Assembly (NCBI RefSeq): GCF_004801885.1
Contig: NZ_SSSM01000003.1
Location: forward strand, 124,001-188,000
DNA: 64,000 nt
Direction: 5' to 3'
From: Naasia lichenicola
GTDB lineage: Bacteria > Actinomycetota > Actinomycetes > Actinomycetales > Microbacteriaceae
The notes under the pieces were generated by a model that had not been told where the DNA came from, did not search any database, and worked only from the letters and a program-made list of their open reading frames with translations. Shown piece after piece: positions 50,727 to 58,510 of this stretch (position 1 is its first letter; every line of letters starts with the position of its first letter). The translations under genes were made by a program, and so were the position numbers.

Positions 50727-51602
50727 TCACCAGTCGACGCGGGTCGGCGCCGGGCTGCCCCACGCCTCTTCCCACGACACGACGTGGTTCTTGAGGGTGC
50801 CGATCCCGGCGATCTCCGCCTCGATCTGGTCGCCCGGCTGCAGGTAGAACTGGAACGGGTCGGGCTGCACGGCGGCGACCCCCGAGATCGTGCCGGTGGT
50901 GATGATGTCGCCGGCGCTGTAGATCTGCGGCGAGTGGTACGCCACCAGATGCGGGAACGAGACGCGCGTCTGGTTGGTGTTGCCCTTCTGGCGCACCTCG
51001 CCGTTCACGCGCAACTCCATGGCGAGCTCGTGCATGTCGGGCACCTCGTCGGCCGTGACGATCCAGGGGCCGATCGGGCAGAAGGTATCGATGCCCTTGC
51101 TGAAGGAGAAGACGCCCGACTCCATCTCCTTGCGCTGGATGTCGCGCGCGGTGATGTCGTTGAAGACGGTGAAGCCGGCGATGTAGTCGTTCGCCTCGTC
51201 GGGGCCGAAGAACTTGCCCGACTTGCCGATGATGATCGCCAGCTCGAGCTCGTAGTCGAGCTCCTTCGTGAGGCCCTCGGGGTAGACGATCGCGTCGTCC
51301 GGGCCGATGATGGCGTCGATGTTCTGGAAGAACACGATGCCCTTGTGCACGGGGTGCGACCAGTCGACGGCCTCGAGCTCCGTGTGGTGATCGGCGAAGT
51401 TGCCCGCCGTGTGGAAGAACTTCTTCGGCGTGATCGGGGCGCGCAGCCGGACATCGCTGTAGGCGAGCCGCTCGCCGGTCTCCGTGACGTTCCCGCCGCG
51501 CTCGAAGTACTCGCGGGTGGACGGGACATCGAGCTCGATGACGACGTTCTCCTCGAGCTCGAGGCGGCCGACGCGGCCGTCGTCGAAGGTGATGAGCTTC
51601 AT
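50727..51602 (-). CDS. Fumarylacetoacetate hydrolase (FAH)-family protein
   Basis: 291 aa. Motifs: KKFFHTAGNFADHHTELEAV (start of domain), KELDYELELAIIIGKSG with metal-binding glutamates, FTVFNDITARDIQRKEMESG and IITTGTISGVAAVQ. It is clearly paralogous in fold to the next gene but low in visible identity, so the pair are not a recent duplication. Two adjacent FAH genes often encode hydratase/isomerase or decarboxylase/hydrolase steps. It follows an SDR gene after 49 bp. Confidence 0.9.
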   Translation of the reverse strand: MKLITFDDGRVGRLELEENVVIELDVPSTREYFERGGNVTETGERLAYSDVRLRAPITPKKFFHTAGNFADHHTELEAVDWSHPVHKGIVFFQNIDAIIGPDDAIVYPEGLTKELDYELELAIIIGKSGKFFGPDEANDYIAGFTVFNDITARDIQRKEMESGVFSFSKGIDTFCPIGPWIVTADEVPDMHELAMELRVNGEVRQKGNTNQTRVSFPHLVAYHSPQIYSAGDIITTGTISGVAAVQPDPFQFYLQPGDQIEAEIAGIGTLKNHVVSWEEAWGSPAPTRVDW

Positions 51603-51651
51603 TGCTGGGTCCTATCTGTGTTCTGGTGAGGTGTCGAGGGATGGAGGGCGC

Positions 51652-52449
51652 TCAGGCGCCGACCATGTTGAAGCCGCCGTCGGCCAGCAGGTAGCCGCCG
51701 GTCAGGTGCGCCGACTCCTCGGTCGCGAGCCACAGGCAGGTGCCGGCCACGAACTCGGGCGGCGGGATGTGCCCCATGGGCGTCTGGGAGATGAGCGTCT
51801 CGCGGCGGCCCGCCTTCCAGTCCGCGCGGTTCAGGAGCTTCTCGGTCTCCATGAAGCCGGGCGCGAAGGTGTTGACCCGCACCTTGGGTGCGAGCACCTT
51901 GGCGTAGGACTTGGTGATGCCGACGATGGCGTACTTCGCGGCGGCGTACTGCGGGGCGCGAGGCGATCCGCGCACGATGACGGTGGAGCCGACGTTGATG
52001 ATGTTGCCGCCGTTCGGCTGCTCGAGCATCCGCTCGCCGAACTCGTGGGTCATCAGCAGGGTGCCCTTGACGTCGATGTCGATGACGGCGTCGAGCGCCT
52101 CCTGGGTCAGGTCCCTCCAGGACATCTGGTCACTCGAGACGTCGCCCACGTTGTTGACGAGCACGTCGAGCGTGCCGAACGCGGCCCACACCTCGTCCGC
52201 CATCCCCTTGATGGCCTCCCAGGTGCCGATGTCGGCCTGCACGGTGATGGCCTCGCCGCCGATCGCCTCGATCCGGGCGACCGTCGCCTCGGCTCCCGCT
52301 TTGGACGAGCGGTAGTGCACGGCGACCTTGGCGCCCTCCTGGGCGGCGCGGAAGGCGATCTCGGCGCCGAAGCCGGTGCCGGCTCCGGTGACGAGCACCG
52401 TCTTGCCGGCGAAGCGCGGGTAGATCTGCGGGCTGTATGGCTCGGCCAT
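51652..52449 (-). CDS. Short-chain dehydrogenase/reductase
   Basis: 265 aa from the ATG at 52449 (GAGGAA upstream). Cofactor motif VLVTGAGTGFGAEIAF, structural LVNNVG, catalytic serine in INVGSTVIVRG and YAAAK. The C-terminus ends LLADGGFNMVGA, the common classical SDR end. RSSK after the second strand suggests NADP preference. It oxidises or reduces a sugar, sugar acid or alcohol in the SDR-SDR-FAH-FAH operon. A frame extending upstream runs into the next SDR gene and is rejected. Confidence 0.92.
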   Translation of the reverse strand: MAEPYSPQIYPRFAGKTVLVTGAGTGFGAEIAFRAAQEGAKVAVHYRSSKAGAEATVARIEAIGGEAITVQADIGTWEAIKGMADEVWAAFGTLDVLVNNVGDVSSDQMSWRDLTQEALDAVIDIDVKGTLLMTHEFGERMLEQPNGGNIINVGSTVIVRGSPRAPQYAAAKYAIVGITKSYAKVLAPKVRVNTFAPGFMETEKLLNRADWKAGRRETLISQTPMGHIPPPEFVAGTCLWLATEESAHLTGGYLLADGGFNMVGA

Positions 52450-52505
52450 GATGTTCCTCTTCCGTTCCTTACTTATTGGGCTGCTGCTGAAGCATCGGCC
52501 AGCGG

Positions 52506-53318
52506 CTAGACGAGCGTGCGTCCGCCGTCGATGTAGAGCACGTGACCGGTGATGAACGCGGCGCGTGGCGACGACAGGAAGAGCGCCGCGTCCACCACGT
52601 CGGACGGGATGCCGAGTCGGCCGGCGGGCACGAGACGCTCGAGATCCTCGCGGATGCCGGGCTTCGCGAGGTAGGCCTCGGTGAGCGGCGTCTCGATGTA
52701 GCCGGGGGCGAGCGTGTTCACGGTGACGCCGGACGAGGCCCACTCGGCGGCCATGACGCGGGCCATCTGATTCATGCCGCCCTTGGACGCGGCGTATGGC
52801 GCGTGGTTCTTGTGGGCCAGCAGGCCGGAGACCGAGGAGAGCAGCACGATTCGACCCGACCGCTGCGCGACCATGTGCCGGCCGGCGGCCTGGGCGACCG
52901 CGAAGGCCGTGGTCAGGTTGATGTCGAGCACCCGATCCCACTCGTCGTCGGTGAAGTCGAGGATCGGCCTGCGGTCGTTCACGCCGACGCAGTGCAGGAC
53001 CACGTCGAGGCCGCCGAGACGCTCGATCGCTTCGCCGACCACCGCGGCGCCAGCACCTCGGACTCGGAGGTCCGCCTGGATGGTGGAGAGCCGAGCGCCT
53101 GCGTCCCCGCTGTCGCTCTCGGCAGCGATCTCCGCGGCGACCGTGTCGAGCCGGGACTGATCGAGGTCGACGAGCACGACCCGAGCACCGGCATCGAGAT
53201 AGCCGCGCACCGCGGTGGCGCCTATCCCTCCGGATCCGACGACGAGCACCCGTGCTCCGTCGAGACCCAGCCAGTCGGTGGTGCTCGCATCAGCGCGAGC
53301 CTCGCTCGATACTTGCAC
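52506..53318 (-). CDS. Short-chain dehydrogenase/reductase with atypical glycine motif
   Basis: 270 aa from a GTG at 53318. The cofactor loop reads VLVVGSGGIGATAV, one residue shorter than the common TGxxxGIG and without the threonine. Aspartate in VVLVDLDQSRLD suggests NAD. Catalytic serine in VLLSSVSGL and YAASK are intact, so it is likely active. It is the first gene of the operon ending with two FAH genes, with an IclR operator in its promoter. Probably oxidises the pathway's first or second hydroxy compound. Confidence 0.9.
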   Translation of the reverse strand: MQVSSEARADASTTDWLGLDGARVLVVGSGGIGATAVRGYLDAGARVVLVDLDQSRLDTVAAEIAAESDSGDAGARLSTIQADLRVRGAGAAVVGEAIERLGGLDVVLHCVGVNDRRPILDFTDDEWDRVLDINLTTAFAVAQAAGRHMVAQRSGRIVLLSSVSGLLAHKNHAPYAASKGGMNQMARVMAAEWASSGVTVNTLAPGYIETPLTEAYLAKPGIREDLERLVPAGRLGIPSDVVDAALFLSSPRAAFITGHVLYIDGGRTLV

Positions 53319-53339
53319 GACGGCTCCGTCCAGGTTAGG

Positions 53340-53374
53340 CTTTCACTTGGTGAAAGTAACTTTTACCAAGTGAA
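53340..53374. promoter_or_regulatory. IclR-type operator region
   Basis: CTTTCACTTGGTGAAAG (53340-53356) is a palindrome, and TTCACTTGGT (53342-53351) is matched by ACCAAGTGAA (53365-53374). The repeats sit between the SDR operon and the divergent IclR gene, so the regulator probably binds here. Confidence 0.7.
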
Positions 53375-53433
53375 CTCTATCCCCGATCGCGGCGATAGGT
53401 CAACGTCACGGCGACGACGCCGGAAGGAGCGCC

Positions 53434-54231
53434 ATGAGCTCGGAACCCAGTGAGCCCGGGCAGCGCCCGCGCAGCCGCTATCGCATCGAGGCGCTGGCCA
53501 AGGGCCTGCAGGTGCTATCCCTCTTCGACGAGACGACGACCGCGCTCCGACTCGGCGACATCGTCGAGCGAACGGGCATCCCGATGCCCACCGCGTTCCG
53601 GATCGTCGCCACCCTCGAGGACGACGGCTACATCGACCGCACCTCCGACGGGCTCATCCAGCCCGGTCTCGCCGTGCTCGCCCTCGGTTCCGCCGCCCTG
53701 CGCGGATCGAGCCTCACCCAGCTGAGCGAGCAGCCTCTGCGGCGCCTCGCCGAAGCCACCGGCGAGACGGTGAACCTCGGGACCCTCACCGGCGATCGAG
53801 TGCTCTACCTGCTGCGCTTCCGCAACGCGGACCTCGTCACGGCCACGATCCAGGTCGGCTCCACGCTTCCGGCGATCTACACCTCGATGGGCAAGCTGCT
53901 GCTGGCCTCCCTCGATCCCGCCGACCTCGACGAGCGGATCGCGGACAGCTTCGACGGCTCCGCGGGCCCTAACGCCACGGGGAGCCGGGCAGACCTCGAC
54001 CGTCGCCTGGCCGTGATCCGACGCGACGGCTACGCCCTGCAGGACGAAGAGCTCGCCGCTGGACTCCGCTCTGTCGCCGTGGGCGTGACGGGAGCCGACG
54101 GCAGGGTCGTCGCCGCGATCAACGTCGCCGTGTCATCGGCGCGAGCCAGCACCGAGCGTCTCGTGCAGGAGATCCTGCCCGAGGTGCAGCGGGCCGCTCG
54201 ATCCATCTCCGACCGACTGCGCGCGCTATGA
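53434..54231 (+). CDS. IclR-family transcriptional regulator
   Basis: 265 aa. The N-terminal winged helix reads RIEALAKGLQVLSLFDETTT with LGDIVERTGIPMPTAFRIVA. The effector domain from about residue 95 has GETVNLGTLTGDRVLYLLRF and the late GLRSVAVGVTGADGRVVAAI. IclR proteins sense small acids or aromatic compounds. Divergent from the SDR-SDR-FAH-FAH operon with palindromic operators between, it is very likely its regulator. The carboxymuconolactone-decarboxylase-like gene overlaps its stop by four bases and is co-translated. Confidence 0.93.
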   Translation: MSSEPSEPGQRPRSRYRIEALAKGLQVLSLFDETTTALRLGDIVERTGIPMPTAFRIVATLEDDGYIDRTSDGLIQPGLAVLALGSAALRGSSLTQLSEQPLRRLAEATGETVNLGTLTGDRVLYLLRFRNADLVTATIQVGSTLPAIYTSMGKLLLASLDPADLDERIADSFDGSAGPNATGSRADLDRRLAVIRRDGYALQDEELAAGLRSVAVGVTGADGRVVAAINVAVSSARASTERLVQEILPEVQRAARSISDRLRAL

Positions 54232-54779
54232 GCAGGCTTCCGCGACTGAGCCCCGACAGGCTCGACGAGGACCAGCGCGCGCTGTACGCCTCGATCGCCG
54301 GCGGTCCACGCGCCGCCGGTCCGCAGCACTTCGCCCTCACCGCCGACGACGGCAGCCTCAACGGCCCGTTCAACGCGATGCTCGTCGCGCCGCGCGTGGG
54401 CGCCGCCCTGCAGGCGCTCGGCAGCGAGATCCGCTATGGGACCTCGCTCAGCGCGCGGGTGCGGGAGCTCGCGATCCTCCTCGTCGCCGCGCGCTGGGAC
54501 AGCGCCTTCGAGCGCTCGTCGCACGAGGCAGTGGGGCGAGCGATCGGCCTCACCGAGCATGAGCTCGACGAGGTCCGGTCGGGAGTCGTCCCCCAGCTCG
54601 CCGATCCCGTCGAGGCGGCTGCCGTGCAGCTGGCGCACGCGATGGCGGCAGGCGACGTCGCCGACGACGATTGGAACCGTCTGGCGCCGATCGTCGGCGA
54701 GCGGGCGGCCTTCGAGCTCGCCACCCTGGTCGGCTACTACGCGACGCTCGCCCTGCAGCTGCGGGTGTTCCGCGTCTGA
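54228..54779 (+). CDS. Carboxymuconolactone decarboxylase (CMD)-like protein
   Basis: 183 aa. Features: GPFNAMLVAPRVGAALQALG, then LSARVRELAILLVAARWDSA and FERSSHEAVGRAIGLTEHEL with the conserved E/H pair. It has no cysteines, so it belongs to the PcaC-like, not the AhpD peroxidase-like, branch. CMD proteins act in aromatic catabolism or as small hydrolases/isomerases. Coupled to the IclR gene, it may act with the SDR/FAH enzymes transcribed in the other direction. Confidence 0.85.
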   Translation: MSRLPRLSPDRLDEDQRALYASIAGGPRAAGPQHFALTADDGSLNGPFNAMLVAPRVGAALQALGSEIRYGTSLSARVRELAILLVAARWDSAFERSSHEAVGRAIGLTEHELDEVRSGVVPQLADPVEAAAVQLAHAMAAGDVADDDWNRLAPIVGERAAFELATLVGYYATLALQLRVFRV

Positions 54780-54801
54780 GCGCTGCACGGTTGCGCGAGC
54801 T

Positions 54802-54847
54802 GCCCAGTTCTGCCGCTCGGAAGCGCATTCGGGCGGCAGAAGTGGGC
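54802..54847. terminator. Stem-loop with 15-bp arms after the CMD-like gene
   Basis: Arms at 54802-54816 and 54833-54847 pair with one mismatch around a 16-base loop, 22 bp after the stop. It probably ends transcription of the IclR-CMD unit before the second IclR gene. Confidence 0.5.
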
Positions 54848-54862
54848 AGTTCGACATCCCCG

Positions 54863-55654
54863 ATGCGGGATGCTGAGAGGGTGACCGACGAAGGACGCGG
54901 CGACGTCCGCAGCGTGGCGAGCAAGATCTTCGCCATCGCCGACGCATTCGATCGTCCGGGTGCCGATGCGCTGTCGCTGACCACGATCGCGCAGCGCGCC
55001 CAGCTGCCCGTGCCGACGGCGCATCGCCTCGTGGGCGAGTGGGTGCGCTGGGGCGGCCTCACCCGCGGCGACGACGGGCTCTACCGCGTCGGACTGCGAT
55101 TCTGGATGCTCGGCGTCCGGGCGCCGAGCCCCCGCCGGCTGCGCGCGGTCGCGCTCCCCCACCTCGAGGACCTGTACGAGCTGACGCGGGAGAACGTGCA
55201 CATGGCCGTGCTCGATCAGCAATCCGCGCTGTACATCGAGCGCCTGTCCGGCCATGCGGCGGTGCCGATCGTCTCGGAGGTGGGCAGCCGCCTGCCCCTG
55301 CACGCGACGGGCGTCGGCCTCGTGCTGCTCGCGCACGGCGGCGATGAGCTGTTCGCCTCGGTGCTCGCCGCACAGCCCGTGAAGTACCTGCCGGGCACCA
55401 TGACCGACGAGGGAGCGCTGCGCCGCCGACTCGCGGAGATCCGCGCCACCGGCCACGCCCGGTCGGTCAACGAGATGACCGAGGACTCGTTCTCGGTGGC
55501 CGCCCCCGTGCGCGACCATACCGGGGAGGTCGTCGCCGCCATCTCGATCGTCGCCCACGCACGATCCTCGTCGGACGCCCGCCTGCCCCTCGCCGTGCAG
55601 ATCGCCGGACGGGCGATCTCTCGAGCACTGGGCATGCGCGCGCCGCGCGACTGA
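54863..55654 (+). CDS. IclR-family transcriptional regulator
   Basis: 263 aa from the ATG at 54863; a GTG at 54881 is an alternative, and neither has an ideally spaced ribosome site. The helix-turn-helix is LTTIAQRAQLPVPTAHRLVG in the N-terminus; the effector domain has NVHMAVLDQQSALYIERLSG and DSFSVAAPVRDHTGEVVAAI. It ends convergent with the GH39-like gene. It is a good candidate regulator for the adjacent monooxygenase/C-deglycosidase operon, although a TetR gene is better placed there. Confidence 0.91.
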   Translation: MRDAERVTDEGRGDVRSVASKIFAIADAFDRPGADALSLTTIAQRAQLPVPTAHRLVGEWVRWGGLTRGDDGLYRVGLRFWMLGVRAPSPRRLRAVALPHLEDLYELTRENVHMAVLDQQSALYIERLSGHAAVPIVSEVGSRLPLHATGVGLVLLAHGGDELFASVLAAQPVKYLPGTMTDEGALRRRLAEIRATGHARSVNEMTEDSFSVAAPVRDHTGEVVAAISIVAHARSSSDARLPLAVQIAGRAISRALGMRAPRD

Positions 55655-55684
55655 CGGTGGCCGGCATCGCGCCGCCGACCACCG
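55655..55684. terminator. Stem-loop between convergent IclR and GH39-like genes
   Basis: CGGTGGCCGG (55655-55664) pairs, with one mismatch, with CCGACCACCG (55675-55684), directly after the IclR stop and before the end of the convergent gene. Probable bidirectional terminator. Confidence 0.45.
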
Positions 55685-55695
55685 GCTGAGCTCGA

Positions 55696-57189
55696 CTAGC
55701 GCGCCTGGAGCTCCACGAGGAAGACCGACTGGGGTGCGAGGTCGACGTCGAGCTGGATGTCGCCGGCGTCCGACACCTGTGCCTCCGACACCTGTGCCTC
55801 ATGGGGGCCGTCGACGGCTCCGGTCGTCGAGGTGCGCGTGACGCTCACCGTTCGCCCGGACCAGGGGAGGTTGCGGATGTCGATGCGGGCGGATGACACC
55901 CCTGCCGACGCCAGTTCACGCCGTTGCGGCGGCAGGGCGAAGCCGAGCTCGATGCGCTCAGCGCCGATCGGGATGCGGAAGGAGAAGCGATCCTCTGCCC
56001 GCTCGATGAGAGCCGAGTCGGGGGCGACGTAGTTGGCCACGAGCACGCGCACCACGTCTCCCTCGCGACCGGCCGCGCAGGCGAGACCCGATTCGTCCCC
56101 ACCGGTGACCGCCAGGCGCTGACCCGTGAGGGCCCGTCCGGCGAGGGCGAGCGCGCGGGACCGCTCGTCGGGAGCGTCATCCGCCGTTCCGACACCGCCC
56201 GGATCGACGAAGCCGTAGTGCGGGTCGCGCCCACTGTCGGCGCGGAAGAAGAACGCATGGTCGATGACGGTGTCCTGCAGGTAGATCGACGTCGCGGCCT
56301 GGAACGCGCCCTTCTCCGCCGCCGGTGCGGAGCTGCTGGGAACGGCGAGGTAGTTCCAGTAGCAGAGAGTCAGGTCCGTGTCGGTGAAGCCGTGGCGGTC
56401 GAGCAGAGCGCGCAGATCAGCGGAGACGTAGCGGAAATCGAGCGGATCACGGCTGCCGTCGGTGAACCAGAGAAAGGAGAAGAAGTCCAACGGCAGCTCG
56501 TTCTCGCGCACGAACCGGAGGAAGCCCTCCCGGTACGGTGCATCGGCCTCGAGGGGGAATGCGTTGGCCGGACCGCCGACGGTCAGTGTCGGGTCGACGC
56601 GGCGCACCGCCTCGCAGAAGGCCCGATACATGGCGTAGAACTCCTCGGGGCGCCCCCCGAAGTGCAGCGGTCCGAGGTCGGGCTGATCCCCGAACTCGTA
56701 GATGCGGATGGGCGTCGACGGTCCACCCGCCCAGCCCTGGGAGTAGTGGCGCACGATGTGCTCGACGACGCGGCCGTATACGTCGTTGTCGAGCGCAGGG
56801 AGCTTGTTGGAGGGGATCGAGCTGGCCACCGTGAACATGACCTCGGCGTCGATCGAGTGCACGGCCTCCACCCACGCGTCCGTGGCCGCGAAGTTGTAGC
56901 TCGCGGGATCGTCGACGTCGGCGTCCCAGTTCGGGAACAGGCTCGTCGGGTTGTTGCGCGTGTCGAGCCGCGAGACCCAGTCGAACGACCGCACGACCGT
57001 GACTCCCGCTTCGCGCCACAGGGGGGTCATATCGGGGAACTGCGGGTAGCCCTCGACCGGCCCGGGAATGCCCCCGACCCCGTTCAGCGGCCGGAAGGCG
57101 GTCTCGTCGCCGGCGTCGACGACGAGCAGTCGAGGGGAGGGATCCGACGCGGGAGCGCCGGAGGGGGACGATTCGTCGATTGGCGACAC
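55696..57189 (-). CDS. GH39-like protein lacking both catalytic glutamates
   Basis: 497 aa from a GTG at 57189 with AAGGAG six bases upstream. The fold resembles GH39 xylosidase/iduronidase enzymes: FRPLNGVGGIPGPVEGYPQF at the start, then a barrel with RIYEFGDQPDLG where family members have WNEPD, and DLTLCYWNYLA where they have the nucleophile in TEWN. So the acid/base Glu is Gln169 and the nucleophile Glu is Tyr277. The C-terminal beta domain ends in a short tandem EAQVSEAQVS. It cannot work by the usual retaining mechanism. It is the last gene of the operon with the fused C-deglycosidase, so a carbohydrate-binding or new catalytic role is likely. Confidence 0.72.
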   Translation of the reverse strand: MSPIDESSPSGAPASDPSPRLLVVDAGDETAFRPLNGVGGIPGPVEGYPQFPDMTPLWREAGVTVVRSFDWVSRLDTRNNPTSLFPNWDADVDDPASYNFAATDAWVEAVHSIDAEVMFTVASSIPSNKLPALDNDVYGRVVEHIVRHYSQGWAGGPSTPIRIYEFGDQPDLGPLHFGGRPEEFYAMYRAFCEAVRRVDPTLTVGGPANAFPLEADAPYREGFLRFVRENELPLDFFSFLWFTDGSRDPLDFRYVSADLRALLDRHGFTDTDLTLCYWNYLAVPSSSAPAAEKGAFQAATSIYLQDTVIDHAFFFRADSGRDPHYGFVDPGGVGTADDAPDERSRALALAGRALTGQRLAVTGGDESGLACAAGREGDVVRVLVANYVAPDSALIERAEDRFSFRIPIGAERIELGFALPPQRRELASAGVSSARIDIRNLPWSGRTVSVTRTSTTGAVDGPHEAQVSEAQVSDAGDIQLDVDLAPQSVFLVELQAR

Positions 57190-57226
57190 GAGGATCTCCT
57201 TCAGAGTGGGGGGCCGGCTCGGCCGG

Positions 57227-58390
57227 TCAGTAGGGCATCCGCAGAAGGCGGTTCGCGTACTCGTTCGCGATCGGCTCGTCGCGGCGCAGGTGCTCGATGC
57301 GAGCGCGGTACGCCTCCGGAGTCACAGAGTCGAACTCCTCGAGCATCGACTCGATGGAGCGGTCGTGGACCGCGCGAACGCGGGGCAGGCGGCGCTTCAT
57401 GAAGTTGAGCTGGGCATCGAGCAGAGACTGATCCTGGGCGAGCTCCTGAGCCAGGACAACTCCGTCTTCGATGCTCATGGCGGCTCCCGACCCCAGGTAC
57501 GGCGTCATGGTGTGCGCCGCATCCCCCATGATCATCACGCGGCCGCGGAACCACGGGTACGGCACCCACACGGTCGAGTAGGGCGTGTAGGCGACGTTCT
57601 CGGCGTGGCGGACATCCTCCAGCGCGTCGGCGAGGAACTCGGCCCCTCCGGTGAGGGCGACCGCGCGGTCGTGCATGATCTGGGCCATGTTGGCCGCGTC
57701 GTACCGCGGCCGGCCCTCCTCCGCCACCGTGAGGACCATGTACATGGTGTCCTCCGACAGCGGGGTCAGCATGATCTTGCCGCCGTGGCCCTGGCAGATG
57801 ATCGGCTGCATGATCTTGCGCCGGTTCGGGAGCCCGACGCGCCACGCAACCCCGCCCACCGGGCGGGCAGCGTGCTTCTCGCCGAAGTAGTCGCGACGGA
57901 TCTGCGAGTTGAGGCCATCGAACCCCAGGACGAGGTCGAAGTCGCCCGTGTCGCCGCCGCTGAAGGTGACCACTGCCGTGTCGTCATCCTGCGTGATATC
58001 GCTGACGGTCGTGCTCATGCGGAAGGTGCAGCCGTTGTCGAGGGCGTGCTTCGCCGCCAGCTCGAGGAAGGCGATCCTGGACATCGTCACGCACCCAGGA
58101 AGACCTTCGTCCTCTGTGCCGTAGCTCATGGTGCTGAGCAGGTTTCCGTCGGAGTCGTAGTTGGAGATCCCCGGCGCCGGGTGGCCCATCTCGAGGACCC
58201 TCTCCAGCAGGCCGATCTCGCGCACCGCTCGGAGGCCGTTGATGCGCAGGCCGAAGCCGACGCCGGCGACGCTGATCTCGGGCTTGTCGTCGATGACGAC
58301 GACCTGGGCGCCGATCCGGGCCAGGGCCGAGGCGGTCGTCAGACCGCCGATGCCGGCGCCGACGATCAGGATCTTCAGGGGCTCTGCCAT
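57227..58390 (-). CDS. FAD-dependent monooxygenase (flavin-dependent aromatic hydroxylase type)
   Basis: 387 aa. FAD motif ILIVGAGIGGLTTASALARI at the start, DG motif LVLGFDGLNSQIRRDYF, second FAD motif GRVMIMGDAAHTMTPYLGSG. AAGGAG precedes the ATG. Group A monooxygenases of this type hydroxylate phenolic rings; in flavonoid degraders a similar enzyme hydroxylates the A ring. Its position between the C-deglycosidase and GH39-like genes suggests it acts on the aglycone of a glycoside (inference). Confidence 0.91.
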   Translation of the reverse strand: MAEPLKILIVGAGIGGLTTASALARIGAQVVVIDDKPEISVAGVGFGLRINGLRAVREIGLLERVLEMGHPAPGISNYDSDGNLLSTMSYGTEDEGLPGCVTMSRIAFLELAAKHALDNGCTFRMSTTVSDITQDDDTAVVTFSGGDTGDFDLVLGFDGLNSQIRRDYFGEKHAARPVGGVAWRVGLPNRRKIMQPIICQGHGGKIMLTPLSEDTMYMVLTVAEEGRPRYDAANMAQIMHDRAVALTGGAEFLADALEDVRHAENVAYTPYSTVWVPYPWFRGRVMIMGDAAHTMTPYLGSGAAMSIEDGVVLAQELAQDQSLLDAQLNFMKRRLPRVRAVHDRSIESMLEEFDSVTPEAYRARIEHLRRDEPIANEYANRLLRMPY

Positions 58391-58454
58391 GGTGTGCTCC
58401 TTACTGAGCAGCTCTGAGGAACGTGGGGCATCTAGCCCGAGGGTGGGACCGCAT

Positions 58455-58484
58455 CACGGACCAGAGCTTCCGCTCTGGTCCGTG
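58455..58484 (-). other. Stem-loop between C-deglycosidase and monooxygenase genes
   Basis: Perfect 13-bp arms CACGGACCAGAGC and complement with a TTCC loop. No T-run follows. Possible mRNA processing or attenuation site. Confidence 0.6.
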
Positions 58485-58510
58485 AGCTGGTGACGAGAAG
58501 AGGGCCGGCC

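Noticed and set aside
54333-54400. Low-GC or foreign-looking island boundaries
   Set aside because: Base composition looks uniformly high across the window; only short operators are AT-rich, and there are no attachment repeats or tRNA genes to define an inserted island.
54228-54779. Loss of the redox C-x-x-C motif in the CMD-like protein as an anomaly
   Set aside because: PcaC-type members normally lack these cysteines; only AhpD-type members need them.
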